Shown in pieces: positions 40,381-48,380 of a stretch of 64,000 bases of DNA (positions are counted from its first letter, which is position 1; every line of letters begins with the position of its first letter). The position numbers and the translations under genes are program-made. The notes beneath the pieces were generated by a model, which was not told where the DNA came from, did no database searches, and saw only the letters and a program-made list of their open reading frames with translations. This DNA comes from Skermanella mucosa (GTDB lineage Bacteria > Pseudomonadota > Alphaproteobacteria > Azospirillales > Azospirillaceae). Location: NCBI RefSeq assembly GCF_016765655.2, contig NZ_CP086106.1, forward strand, positions 5,974,501-6,038,500. Direction: 5' to 3'.

Positions 40381-40750
40381 CGCTCGCCGCCCTGCGCCTC
40401 AAAGCAGCCAGCTCCTCTTCGGTCGCAATGTATATCGGGTTTGTCAGTGAGACGGTATCGATGATCGTCGCGATGCTGTGCGCTGCGGATCCGAACCCGG
40501 TCTGCTTGAACAGGTCCTCGGCGGCTTCGGCGAGCGCATCGTCGGCGTGGAACCGATTGCTCGGGCAAGGCTCGAGCGTTCGATAAACCTCGCCGGTCAC
40601 CGTGTGGATATGGGTATCAGTCAACCCGGAGAGCAGCGGGGTTATGTGCCATATGCCGTCAGGCACGCCCTCCAGGCCGTAGATGCGACCGAGAGCGGCG
40701 CAGCCCGTCAGCGGAATATGGATGATGCGGTACTCGTCGATCACTGCCAT
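40373..40750 (-). CDS. Hypothetical protein, tandem paralogue A
   Basis: This 125-residue protein is unrecognised. It is a paralogue of the next gene, with YGLEGVPDGIWHITPLL near residues 24-40 and a helical C-terminus TEEELAALRRRAASDD. The frame is open far upstream in the ATPase gene, but the ATG at 40750, eight bases after GGAGGGA, is the best start and gives MAVIDEYRIIHIPLTG. It begins 19 bases after the AAA+ ATPase stop. The conserved GVPDGxWH in both copies is a candidate active or binding site. Confidence 0.65.
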   Translation of the reverse strand: MAVIDEYRIIHIPLTGCAALGRIYGLEGVPDGIWHITPLLSGLTDTHIHTVTGEVYRTLEPCPSNRFHADDALAEAAEDLFKQTGFGSAAHSIATIIDTVSLTNPIYIATEEELAALRRRAASDD

Positions 40751-40769
40751 TTCCATTCCCTCCGCACGG

Positions 40770-42281
40770 TCAATTGCGCGTAAGCTTCTCCGCCCGCGTG
40801 GCGGCAATGAGGGCGCGCCGGTGCAGTGCTGCGAGTTGCCGGGCATTGAGTTCGCCGGCGGCAAAACCCGAACGCATCGCCTCGACGACCTCTCCCGGCA
40901 GCTCCGGCAGATCCGAGACTGCAACGCCGAACTCGTCGGCGACATCCTCGGTCAGTCCGGCCATGATCACGCCGAAATGCTCCGGCCGCGGGCGCGGCAC
41001 CTGAAGAACGCGGCAGCGGGCTCGAAGCAGCGGATCGACGCGGTCGGCATGGTTGGCCGTCAGGACCCAGGACACCGCAGACAGGTCCGCCGGCATTTGC
41101 AGGCATTCGTCGTAGTATTGCCGCGCCGTCGCGGGTTCCACCATTGTCAGAAGCACGTCGGAAATCCGGCCGTTGTGCCGGCTGTCTGCCGCCTTGTCGA
41201 TCTCCTCGACGCAGAGCAAGGGGTTTGCGACGCCATGCGTCCACATGACCATCAGGGGAAGGCACGGATGAGCCGAGGCCCACCCCCTGGAAGTTCCGGC
41301 AAGAGCGCGGCTGTCGGAAGCACCTCCGGCACTGACCTGGGTGAACGGCACTCCGGCATAGCCGGCGATGGAGCGCGCAAGCCTCGACTTGCCTACGCCG
41401 GAGTGCCCGGTAAGAAGAAGCGGCGGCAGGGCGAAATACGGACGGCCGAGACGTGCGGCCAGCGCCAACTCGCCCGTGATAATGTCGATGATCTCTATGC
41501 ACCACGGAAACGATGATACCAGATCGCTGCGGTACTCGTCCGGGTCAGGCATAGCGGCAAGGTAAGTCAGACCGGACAGCGCCTCGTAGCCCTCGAATTC
41601 CTTCCATGTCTTCTTTGCCCCGGCCTCGTCGGCCCGCAATGAAGGGCGCAGCACGATCATCGACGGCGGCGGCTTCGGCGGGGCGAGCAGCAGCGAATCG
41701 ATCACCTCGGCCGGTTCGGGCGGCAACCAGCCGGCATCCTCCAGCTTCGCGACCACGGCCGCGTTCTCGGGATTCAGCGGATCCGCGATGGCCTGTATGA
41801 GGTCCAGCTCAATGGCGACCCTGGCCGGCGTATCCGCCCGGAGAATCAAAGCGAACAGCGTGCGGAACCGTCCGATTCGGATGCGGAGATCATACTCGTT
41901 CACGGTACAGGGATGGGCCAGCCACCAATCGAGGTGCGCGCATGCGAGACGCAGTTCGACGATATCCTCGTCCTTGTTTTCCAGGAAATACAGAAAAAGA
42001 CATGTTGCCCGGAGATCGCGCACGAGATCGCCCCCGGACTGGCCGAACAGGTCGCCGACCTTGCCCGCGATCCGCAGAAGCGGCAGATCACCATGCTCAT
42101 CCGCCAGCCTGCTCCGTCCGAGATCCAGGACGTCCGGGAAGTCCGGCACATCCTCGACTGTTATCCTGATCGCGGCGCGCGCTCCGGCCAAATGCTCGGG
42201 CGTCATCTCTGCCGGGGGAAGTCGCCAAACGGACAGGAATGCGCGCACATCTTCCGGCGATAGAGCGTCGTCCCCGGACAT
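40770..42281 (-). CDS. AAA+ ATPase of the Lon/MoxR-like type, no protease domain
   Basis: This 503-residue protein has a helical N-terminal domain (about 1-215) and a AAA+ domain from about residue 225. Walker A is LLLTGHSGVGKSRLARSIAG, Walker B is NPLLCVEEIDKAA, sensor 1 is VSWVLTANHADRVDPLLRARC, and a C-terminal helical lid ends in LNARQLAALHRRALIAATRAEK. The core resembles Lon ATPase, but there is no Ser-Lys protease domain. It may remodel a partner such as the tandem paralogues encoded next. GGGGGA before the ATG at 42281 supports this start. It is the first gene of the accessory operon. Confidence 0.75.
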   Translation of the reverse strand: MSGDDALSPEDVRAFLSVWRLPPAEMTPEHLAGARAAIRITVEDVPDFPDVLDLGRSRLADEHGDLPLLRIAGKVGDLFGQSGGDLVRDLRATCLFLYFLENKDEDIVELRLACAHLDWWLAHPCTVNEYDLRIRIGRFRTLFALILRADTPARVAIELDLIQAIADPLNPENAAVVAKLEDAGWLPPEPAEVIDSLLLAPPKPPPSMIVLRPSLRADEAGAKKTWKEFEGYEALSGLTYLAAMPDPDEYRSDLVSSFPWCIEIIDIITGELALAARLGRPYFALPPLLLTGHSGVGKSRLARSIAGYAGVPFTQVSAGGASDSRALAGTSRGWASAHPCLPLMVMWTHGVANPLLCVEEIDKAADSRHNGRISDVLLTMVEPATARQYYDECLQMPADLSAVSWVLTANHADRVDPLLRARCRVLQVPRPRPEHFGVIMAGLTEDVADEFGVAVSDLPELPGEVVEAMRSGFAAGELNARQLAALHRRALIAATRAEKLTRN

Positions 42282-42777
42282 CCGTTCCCCCTGAGAGTCG
42301 ATGACTTTGATTCTTCTGCCGGAACAAAGCGGGAACGTCAAGTGAAAAGAAGCCTATTGTGTGGTCTAATTTCCACGCATTTCAGGCAAGCCGGAGATCC
42401 TCCAAGACCTGTCTGTTGATAGGGGTAGATCCTGGAGTATATGGGAGATGGATTAGCCGTTGACCGCATTCGCGGTCCGACGACAACATGGGCATTGCGC
42501 GCCCCAGGTAACTACTCACCCCCCTGGCTTTAGCCGGTAACATGCTGAAACTATGCTGGTTTTCGGGTTCTGCAGCCATACCCCATAGTGAAGTAACGGC
42601 TCGCGGCTGGTCTCGCCACAAGTATTTGTTTTACTTGATCAGCTGATCCGCCGAAGAGCAGGGCAAATCGTTATTTGATACCGCTTATGCGGAGCGTCGC
42701 CCAAATCCAGCGGTATCAATGCGTTACCGGTTGTCAGGGAGGTGAGCAATCACCGCCCCAGAGGAGCGTCGGGGATT
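42282..42777. other. Intergenic region with 11-bp inverted repeat
   Basis: No supported gene. It contains TTGATACCGCT (42675-42685) and its exact reverse complement (42709-42719) 23 bases later, and the palindromic TGATCAGCTGATC at about 42639-42651. These could be an operator or an old recombination site. The promoter of the AAA+ operon should lie in the left part. Confidence 0.45.
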
Positions 42778-42915
42778 ATGGACTTGGACTTTCCATCTTT
42801 GGTCGCGTTAGTACTTGGCATCCCCATGATTACCTTGGGTGGGGCCGGCTGTGTGTACTACGGCATCGGCTGCTGGCGCATGGCTCGGATCCTTCGGGAG
42901 CAGAACCGGCGCTGA
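42778..42915 (+). CDS. Small single-pass membrane protein
   Basis: This 45-residue frame encodes MDLDFPSLVALVLGIPMITL followed by GGAGCVYYGIGCWR and a basic end (MARILREQNRR). One hydrophobic helix with a positive C-terminus fits a small inner-membrane protein with its C-terminus inside. GAGGAG lies 12-17 bases upstream. The composition is not random, but there is no homology I can name. Confidence 0.45.
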   Translation: MDLDFPSLVALVLGIPMITLGGAGCVYYGIGCWRMARILREQNRR

Positions 42916-43006
42916 CCTGCCGGCAGCCCGTGTTGCCGCAGGAACAGCCACTTCAGGCGGGATTGTCGCGTTCGCGTTGTTGTCTGGACGCGACCCGAGT
43001 TTGAGC

Positions 43007-43130
43007 ATGGGGGTCAATACGCTCTCCCCGCTGAGCAATTTCACATATCGCCACCTGTTCACCGCACAAGTCATCGCGCTGATCGGCACCAGGCTCCTGA
43101 CCGTGGCGCTTGGGAACCAGGGCAAAGACC
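43007..43130 (+). pseudogene. MFS transporter N-terminal remnant
   Basis: MGVNTLSPLSNFTYRHLF followed by TAQVIALIGTRLLTVALG matches the usual first helix of a major facilitator permease (NxTYRxLFxAQVIALxGTGLxTVALGLLAY). The similarity ends there and the rest of the transporter is missing. It is a fragment of a deleted gene. Confidence 0.55.
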
Positions 43131-43334
43131 TCCCACACCTGAAAAGCTCGGTGGCGGTCGATCATCAATCTTCCACCATCTGTCCTGGAGCCGATACTTT
43201 CCCAATGCGACCTCATAGCCTTGCCTGAATGCGCCTCATTGGGTAGTTGATTGTCCGTGCATTGGTATTCTACTCGAGCGATATGCAGTGCGTGACGTGA
43301 GTGGCGCCACCTAAGTTAAACCAGGGAGGAGATC

Positions 43335-43430
43335 GTGCGGTATTTCTTGATTGGCATCACCCTTGTGCTTGTATCTGGCTGCGCATCGGACGCGCCACCC
43401 AACACGCCCAAAGAGTGTCAGGCGACGTGA
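43335..43430 (+). CDS. Tiny lipoprotein
   Basis: A 31-residue frame from a GTG with GGGAGGAG just upstream reads MRYFLIGITLVLVSGCASDA and ends in PPNTPKECQAT. The lipobox LVSGC is well placed after a hydrophobic signal, giving a mature lipopeptide of 16 residues, comparable in size to entericidin-type proteins. The ISL3-family element begins seven bases after its stop. Confidence 0.55.
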   Translation: MRYFLIGITLVLVSGCASDAPPNTPKECQAT

Positions 43431-43436
43431 GAAAGT

Positions 43437-45196
43437 GGTCCATCCGCATTCCCGGTGCAGCAGTATCGGGCTGGAGCACGACCATTTCAGGCCGCTTCGA
43501 GAACACGGTGGCGCAGTAGATCGAACTTGGCACGACCGGACATGGTCCGCTTGATCGTCTTCAGGTAGCTGATCTGCCCCTCGACAGGACCGGTACTCCA
43601 CGGCAGCGACAGAGCTGCCCGGATTGCCGCAAGATCGCGGACAAGACCATCGGCGAACCCGGCCAGGGCAGTGTCCTTCGCCGCTGCCAGCCAGGAATCC
43701 AGCCGCTCCGCTTGTTGGTATCGCACCATGCCGTTGAACGCGCGCGCCAGTGCGATGATCCGGCCAAGTTCCGGCGACGCGGCAATCAGGGCTTCGACAA
43801 ACCGCTGCTCCGTCGTGTCGATCGTCTCGTAATCGGCCACCACGAACCACGCGGCCCGGCGTTTCGACGGCATCTTCCACAGCCTCCCGCAAGGCTCCGT
43901 TCCGGATGATGACGGGTCGGCACCCCGGAGGCGTCTGACCCAGCGCTGCACTGTCCGGAGCTGCCCTCGAAAGCCGCGCCTGCGGATTTCTTCCCACAGC
44001 TGTGCCGCGTTGCGGCAGCCCTCGTTCCAGCGTTGGTGCAGATACTCGGCGTGAACATCGACCGCACTGCCGCGGGACCGCTGGTCCCAGGTCGGCAGCT
44101 GACCCGATCGCAGCCATCGGCGCACCGTCTTCGGATTGAGGCCGAGCGTTCGGGCGATGCGTTTGATCGGCCAGTTCCTCTGATGCAGCGCCATCACCTC
44201 GTCAAAGCGAGCTCGCCGGATGGCATGCCGATCCGGGTGCGACGGCTCGGGAACGGGCATGACGGACGGCTCGGACGCCGACGGTGTCGATGGCGGCACG
44301 TCCGAAGCCTTGCTTGTTGCGGTCGCTGCCGCCGTTGCCGCACGCAGGTCACGATGATGCCGATCGAGAACTCGGGCCACGGCATCGTTGAGGTTGCGCA
44401 GGAGATGCCACCGATCGCTGACCTGGAGGGCATCCGGAGCGCCGGTTCGGATGCCGTCGGCATAGCTGCCGGCGCGATCACGGGCAACGATCTCGGTGCC
44501 GGGATGATCCTTCAGCCAGGCCGCGACCGTGTCACCTTGGCGGTCGGGCAGCAGGTCGATCGGTCGGTTGCGCTCCAGATCGACGATGATCGTGCCGTAG
44601 CGCTGGCCCCGCCGCCACGCCCAGTCATCGATGCCGATGACGCGTGCCGGCGGGGCTGGTTCGATCGGCACGGCCCGGATCAGGCGTAGCAGCGTGTCGC
44701 CGCTGACCGGCATGGCGAGCCGATCCGCCAGGCGGGCGCCCGACTCCCCTCCCGCATGCAGGGCGATGCGGCGTTGCGCCTCGGCGAGGCGGACGGTCCG
44801 CCGAACCCTCGGTAGGACCACCTCCGGCAGGCGCTCGGCGAAGATCCGGCGCGGGCACCTGGGGGTCGAGCAGCGAAAGCGACGGACTCGGAGATCGAGC
44901 CGACCGATCCTCCCCTGCCAGGGGAGATCCCCAAGGTGCCGGGTGTAGCGGCTGTGGACGCGATGCGAGCGGCGCTTGCACAAGGGACAGGGCGCCGTGG
45001 CGGCGCGAGCGCGGACGGCGAAGACGACACGATCCGGGTGGACGACGACCCGCTCAACCGCGAGACCGGCGGGGAGCAGGGACAACAGCGAATTGGACAC
45101 GGAGAAGGCGGCACTCTCGGAGAAAAAGCGTTTCTCCTCATATAATTACTTCCACCATTCGGCGCACTCGCCCTGCACCGGGAATGCGGATGGACC
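43437..45196 (-). mobile_element. ISL3-family element
   Basis: Ends begin GGTCCATCCGCATTCCCGGT and are matched by the reverse complement at 45196, extending over about 24 bp. One transposase gene is inside. The expected 8-bp target duplication is not seen (left flank GAGAAAGT, right flank CCATCCTG), suggesting a rearrangement after insertion. Confidence 0.88.
43487..45100 (-). CDS. ISL3-family transposase
   Basis: This 537-residue transposase has an N-terminal zinc-finger domain (CPLCKRRSHRVHSRYTRHLGDLPW, then FRCSTPRCPRRIFAE), the DDE core with VIGIDDWAWRRGQRYGTIIVDL and EIVARDRAGSYADG, DALQVSDRWHLLRNL, a second helix-turn-helix (IKRIARTLGLNPKTVRRWL), and the terminal STGPVEGQISYLKTIKRTMSGRA with the catalytic Glu. 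It is full length and uninterrupted. Confidence 0.93.
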   Translation of the reverse strand: MSNSLLSLLPAGLAVERVVVHPDRVVFAVRARAATAPCPLCKRRSHRVHSRYTRHLGDLPWQGRIGRLDLRVRRFRCSTPRCPRRIFAERLPEVVLPRVRRTVRLAEAQRRIALHAGGESGARLADRLAMPVSGDTLLRLIRAVPIEPAPPARVIGIDDWAWRRGQRYGTIIVDLERNRPIDLLPDRQGDTVAAWLKDHPGTEIVARDRAGSYADGIRTGAPDALQVSDRWHLLRNLNDAVARVLDRHHRDLRAATAAATATSKASDVPPSTPSASEPSVMPVPEPSHPDRHAIRRARFDEVMALHQRNWPIKRIARTLGLNPKTVRRWLRSGQLPTWDQRSRGSAVDVHAEYLHQRWNEGCRNAAQLWEEIRRRGFRGQLRTVQRWVRRLRGADPSSSGTEPCGRLWKMPSKRRAAWFVVADYETIDTTEQRFVEALIAASPELGRIIALARAFNGMVRYQQAERLDSWLAAAKDTALAGFADGLVRDLAAIRAALSLPWSTGPVEGQISYLKTIKRTMSGRAKFDLLRHRVLEAA

Positions 45197-45366
45197 CCAT
45201 CCTGACGTCGGTTGACACCGTCCATCGGGCAGGATCACCGTTACCCAGTCCGGACCGCGGCACGACGCTTCGGGAGCGACATCAAGCCGCTGACCGAAAA
45301 GGGAATGGCGTCGCTCGGTGATCGAGACTTCAGTGATCAGCCGTTCGAAAACAGCGGCAGTCTGTG

Positions 45367-45540
45367 ATGATCGGGGATTCCACTTACTCCGAGGCGATAC
45401 TGGACCGCATTGTTCACGCCGCCTACCGGGTTGAACTTCAGGGCGACTCCCTGCGCAAACCCGCTCGTGGTGGCACCGCCCCTTCCGCCAGCGCCATCGA
45501 TCAACCCGCTTCCAACCTCGAGAAAACAACCGTAAAGTGA
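45367..45540 (+). pseudogene. IstB (IS21) C-terminal remnant
   Basis: MIGDSTYSEAILDRIVHAAYR followed by VELQGDSLRKP matches the end of IstB proteins (typically DPTxADAILDRxVHNAYRIxLxGxSxRK). The ATPase core is missing. It comes from an IS21 subgroup different from the intact istB at 19037. It marks older IS debris beside the ISL3 element. Confidence 0.65.
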
Positions 45541-45559
45541 ACTTACGTCAAACGCCCAC

Positions 45560-45591
45560 GGCTGGCCCCGCCCCATGGGGCGGGGCCAGCC
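45560..45591. repeat. Perfect 32-bp GC-rich palindrome
   Basis: The sequence from GGCTGGCCCCG to CGGGGCCAGCC is a perfect palindrome centred on CATG at 45574-45577. It follows the IstB remnant stop by 20 bases and may be the transcription terminator of the lost IS21 element. Confidence 0.6.
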
Positions 45592-45769
45592 GTCGCCCTC
45601 GCGAAGTGCCTGCCATGGTTGAAGCGCAGGTGGCCGGATTGATGAAAATGCCGTTCGGATTCGTGAACATATGCACTGGAGGGGCACCGGCCGCGCTGCT
45701 GGATATCAAATCGCTGGGGCGCTCAGCAGGAGCGCGCCGAAACCCATCAAGTTCGCTTGGCGCAGGTCA

Positions 45770-46174
45770 TGCTCGACGTCCAGTATCGAGCCGTGCTTCG
45801 CGCCTTCCCTGCACCGCCTGCTGTGTTGGGTGATCGTCGTCGCTCGGCGGCGGAAGACCTTGAAGGACGGCACCCTGGCCCAGTACCGCGCCACGGCAGA
45901 CCGCCGCCTCGACCGTCTGCTGGCGATGCCGGCGGTGACCGCGGCCAACGCAGAACTGCAGCAGCGGGCCAAACGCTGGCGCGCCTAGTTCTTCGCCTTC
46001 ATGACCGACCGCGACGTGCCGCCAACCAATAACACGGCCGAGCGGGCACTCCGCCACAGCGTCATCTTCCGAAAGGTGACCAACGGCTTCCGCTCGATCT
46101 GGGGTGCCGACATCCACGCCCTAGTCCGATCGGTCATCGGAATCAACCACCTCAACGGCTTCTCGGCCCATTAA
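45770..46174 (+). pseudogene. IS66-type transposase C-terminal remnant
   Basis: The translation SLHRLLCWVIVVARRRKTL, YRATADRRLDRLLAMP, TNNTAERALRHSVIFRKVTNGFRS and ADIHALVRSVI matches the C-terminal catalytic part of IS66 transposases, with a TAG at 45986-45988 breaking the frame before FFAFMTDRDVPPTNN. The N-terminal part is missing. It is a different lineage from the IS66 at 17435-23174. Confidence 0.7.
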
Positions 46175-46593
46175 GCAATCGCTGCCACTTGATAGGCCAG
46201 AACATCCTCGCTGTCTGACCAGCCCCGTTAGCAATAGTAACCGGTATACAAATTGTCCAATTTGAAATTCTAAAATGTTTATTATTCCAAATATTTCAGA
46301 TTTGGAAATTTGATATATATAATTTCGGGAGCAATAAATAAAGCAGCCCAATTGTTGATTACAATTTTTGCCATTACTGTCAAGACTTTCTTTTGTACAA
46401 GACCGGTTAACAGTTTTTTAACAGGTTTTTGGTCACATCGCTTAACACGTTACCATGAACCTTGAATGAGTCTTCAGTGAGTGCAAAAAATCGTGTCCCA
46501 ATGACCTTCGGCACCGGCCTTGTTCACACGTGAGCAGCCGTCGGCCTATAGTGGCCTTTCACCCAAACTTCTGATGATTGAGCGGAGAATACA
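46175..46593. other. AT-rich intergenic region upstream of the island excisionase genes
   Basis: About 420 bp with much higher AT content than its surroundings and no supported gene. It has the inverted repeat TTCCAAAT/ATTTGGAA (46285-46292 and 46300-46307), and repeated TTAACA words near 46407-46446 (GGTTAACAGTTTTTTAACAGG). It could hold the promoter/operator of the downstream excisionase-integrase unit or recombinase arm sites. Confidence 0.45.
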
Positions 46594-46743
46594 ATGTGGA
46601 CACAGCCGTCCGACATTAAGGTCAAAACAGACCGATCGGAATGCGATTTAAGAAGCTGCTCGCTGTATGAAGGCATCGAGATCAATCCTCATATCATGAG
46701 CAACCTCAAAGCACGTCTTATAGTGGTAGGGGAGATGTCCTGA
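46594..46743 (+). CDS. Small hypothetical protein upstream of excisionase
   Basis: A 49-residue frame, MWTQPSDIKVKTDRSECDLR and on to LKARLIVVGEMS, ends in TGATG that overlaps the start of the excisionase-like gene. AGCGGAG lies 8-14 bases upstream. The coupling suggests a real small gene of the island's recombination module, but I cannot name a family. Confidence 0.4.
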   Translation: MWTQPSDIKVKTDRSECDLRSCSLYEGIEINPHIMSNLKARLIVVGEMS

Positions 46744-46865
46744 TGGCTACGCAGATTGATCCGGATCGTATCTACAGCCTAGCCGAAGCAGCGCCTTTGA
46801 TTCACTCCAGCATCAAAACGCGCTCTTTGCGGGAGGCTATCGCCACAGGCAGACTCAGGGGGCAT

Positions 46866-48310
46866 GGTAACGTCCAACGGAGTGGTGGAAATTGGCCCTT
46901 GAAGGGTTGAGGCGGCCCGGGTGGAGCTCGCAGAGCGGAGCCCGGGCCGCCTCAACCCTCCGCCGCTGGGGCCGCAACGACGTGGAGGTGGTCATCACGC
47001 TCTTCAGGTAAGGTCGAGTTGCGACACGAGACCAGACCCCGAGAGAGGCATGATGACCAAGGATACGATGACACTTCTGCTCGACCAGATCCAGGCCAGT
47101 ACCGATGGCGACTTCCTGCGCGCCATCGCCGCTCACACGCTCCAGCGACTGATGGAGTTCGAGGTCGACGGCCTGATCGGCGCCGGGCGCCATGAGCGGT
47201 CCGACGAGCGCACCACATACCGCAACGGACATCGGGATCGTCAGCTGGAAACCCGGCTCGGCACGCTCGACCTGAAGATCCCGAAGCTGCGCCAGGGCAC
47301 CTACTTTCCGGCCTTCCTGGAGCCCCGCAAGACCGCCGAGAAGGCGCTGACGGCCGTGATCCAGGAAGCGTGGATCCAGGGCGTGTCCACCCGCAAGGTC
47401 GATGACCTGGTCCAGGCGCTGGGCATGACCGGCATCTCCAAGTCGCAGGTCTCGGCCCTGTGCCAGGACATCGACACCCGCGTGCTGTCCTTCCTCGAGC
47501 GGCCGCTGGACGGCGAGTGGCCCTACCTCTGGCTCGATGCGACCTACATCAAGGTCCGCCAGAATGGCCGCATCGTGTCGATCGCGGCGATAATCGCCAC
47601 CGGTGTCAACCAGGACGGCCGCCGCGAGATCCTCGGGCTCGGCCTGGGCCAGTCGGAAGCCGCCACCTTCTGGATCGAGTTTCTGCGGGGGCTGGTCCGT
47701 CGCGGTCTGAAGGGCGTGAAGCTGGTGATCTCCGACGCCCACGAAGGTCTCAAGGCGGCTATCACCCAGGTCCTGAGCGCCACTTGGCAGAGGTGCCGGG
47801 TTCATTTCATGAGATCGCTCTTGGCCCATGTGCCGAAAAGCCAGCAGTCGGTCGTCTCGGCCGCTGTCCGGCAGGTCTTCGTCCAGCCCGATCGCGAGAC
47901 TGCCGGACAAGCCTGGCGCCACGTCGCCGATCAGCTCCGCCCACGCTTTCCCAAGGTCGCCGCCCTGCTTGACGATGCCGAACACGACGTGCTCGCCTAC
48001 ATGGACTATCCTGAACCCCATCGTAGCAAATTGCACTCGACCAATCCGATCGAACGCCTGAACAAGGAAGTAAAGCGCCGGACCAATGTCGTCGGGATCT
48101 TCCCGAACGAGGCCAGTGTTCGCAGGCTTGTTGGTGCTGTACTTCTCGAGCAAAACGACGAGTGGCAACTACAACATCGTTACCTGACGCTTGAGACCAT
48201 GACCGGCATGGTCGCCAGTGATGAAGCAGCCCTCGCCGCGCTGACCAAGACCTGACCTACGGTGCTGATGGCCTCCTCCCAATTTACACCAGCTTGACGG
48301 ACGCAATCCA
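46866..48310 (+). mobile_element. IS256-family element, copy 2 (different subgroup)
   Basis: The ends share related motifs: left GTCCAACGGAGTGGTGGAAA, right (reverse complement) GTCCGTCAAGCTGGTGTAAA. The direct repeat GGGCAT (46860-46865 and 48311-48316) flanks the element. It carries one transposase gene and interrupts the excisionase-like gene. It differs from copy 1 in sequence and end structure. Confidence 0.8.
47050..48255 (+). CDS. IS256-family transposase (copy 2)
   Basis: This 401-residue transposase has the N-terminal LRAIAAHTLQRLMEFEVDGLIGAGRHER, WLDATYIKVRQNGRIVSIA (first Asp), LVISDAHEGLKAAI (second Asp), CRVHFMRSLLAHVP, and the terminal STNPIERLNKEVKRRTNVVGIFP with the catalytic Glu. 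This is the IS256 subgroup with ERxxYRNGxRxRxLxTRxG (here ERTTYRNGHRDRQLETRLG). It is intact. It starts at 47050, with GAGAGAGG upstream; a second ATG follows directly. Confidence 0.93.
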   Translation: MMTKDTMTLLLDQIQASTDGDFLRAIAAHTLQRLMEFEVDGLIGAGRHERSDERTTYRNGHRDRQLETRLGTLDLKIPKLRQGTYFPAFLEPRKTAEKALTAVIQEAWIQGVSTRKVDDLVQALGMTGISKSQVSALCQDIDTRVLSFLERPLDGEWPYLWLDATYIKVRQNGRIVSIAAIIATGVNQDGRREILGLGLGQSEAATFWIEFLRGLVRRGLKGVKLVISDAHEGLKAAITQVLSATWQRCRVHFMRSLLAHVPKSQQSVVSAAVRQVFVQPDRETAGQAWRHVADQLRPRFPKVAALLDDAEHDVLAYMDYPEPHRSKLHSTNPIERLNKEVKRRTNVVGIFPNEASVRRLVGAVLLEQNDEWQLQHRYLTLETMTGMVASDEAALAALTKT

Positions 48311-48380
48311 GGGCATCCAAGATCGGTCGTACTGTGCTGGTGACTGGCGCTGATATCATCACTTATCTGGAGCGAGCAAA

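Noticed and set aside
42382-42621. 79-codon minus-strand frame upstream of the AAA+ operon
   Set aside because: No ribosome site, domain or clear composition; probably chance.
45197-45366. Earlier part of the IstB remnant
   Set aside because: I could not follow a convincing frame; only the last 57 codons are clearly IstB-like.
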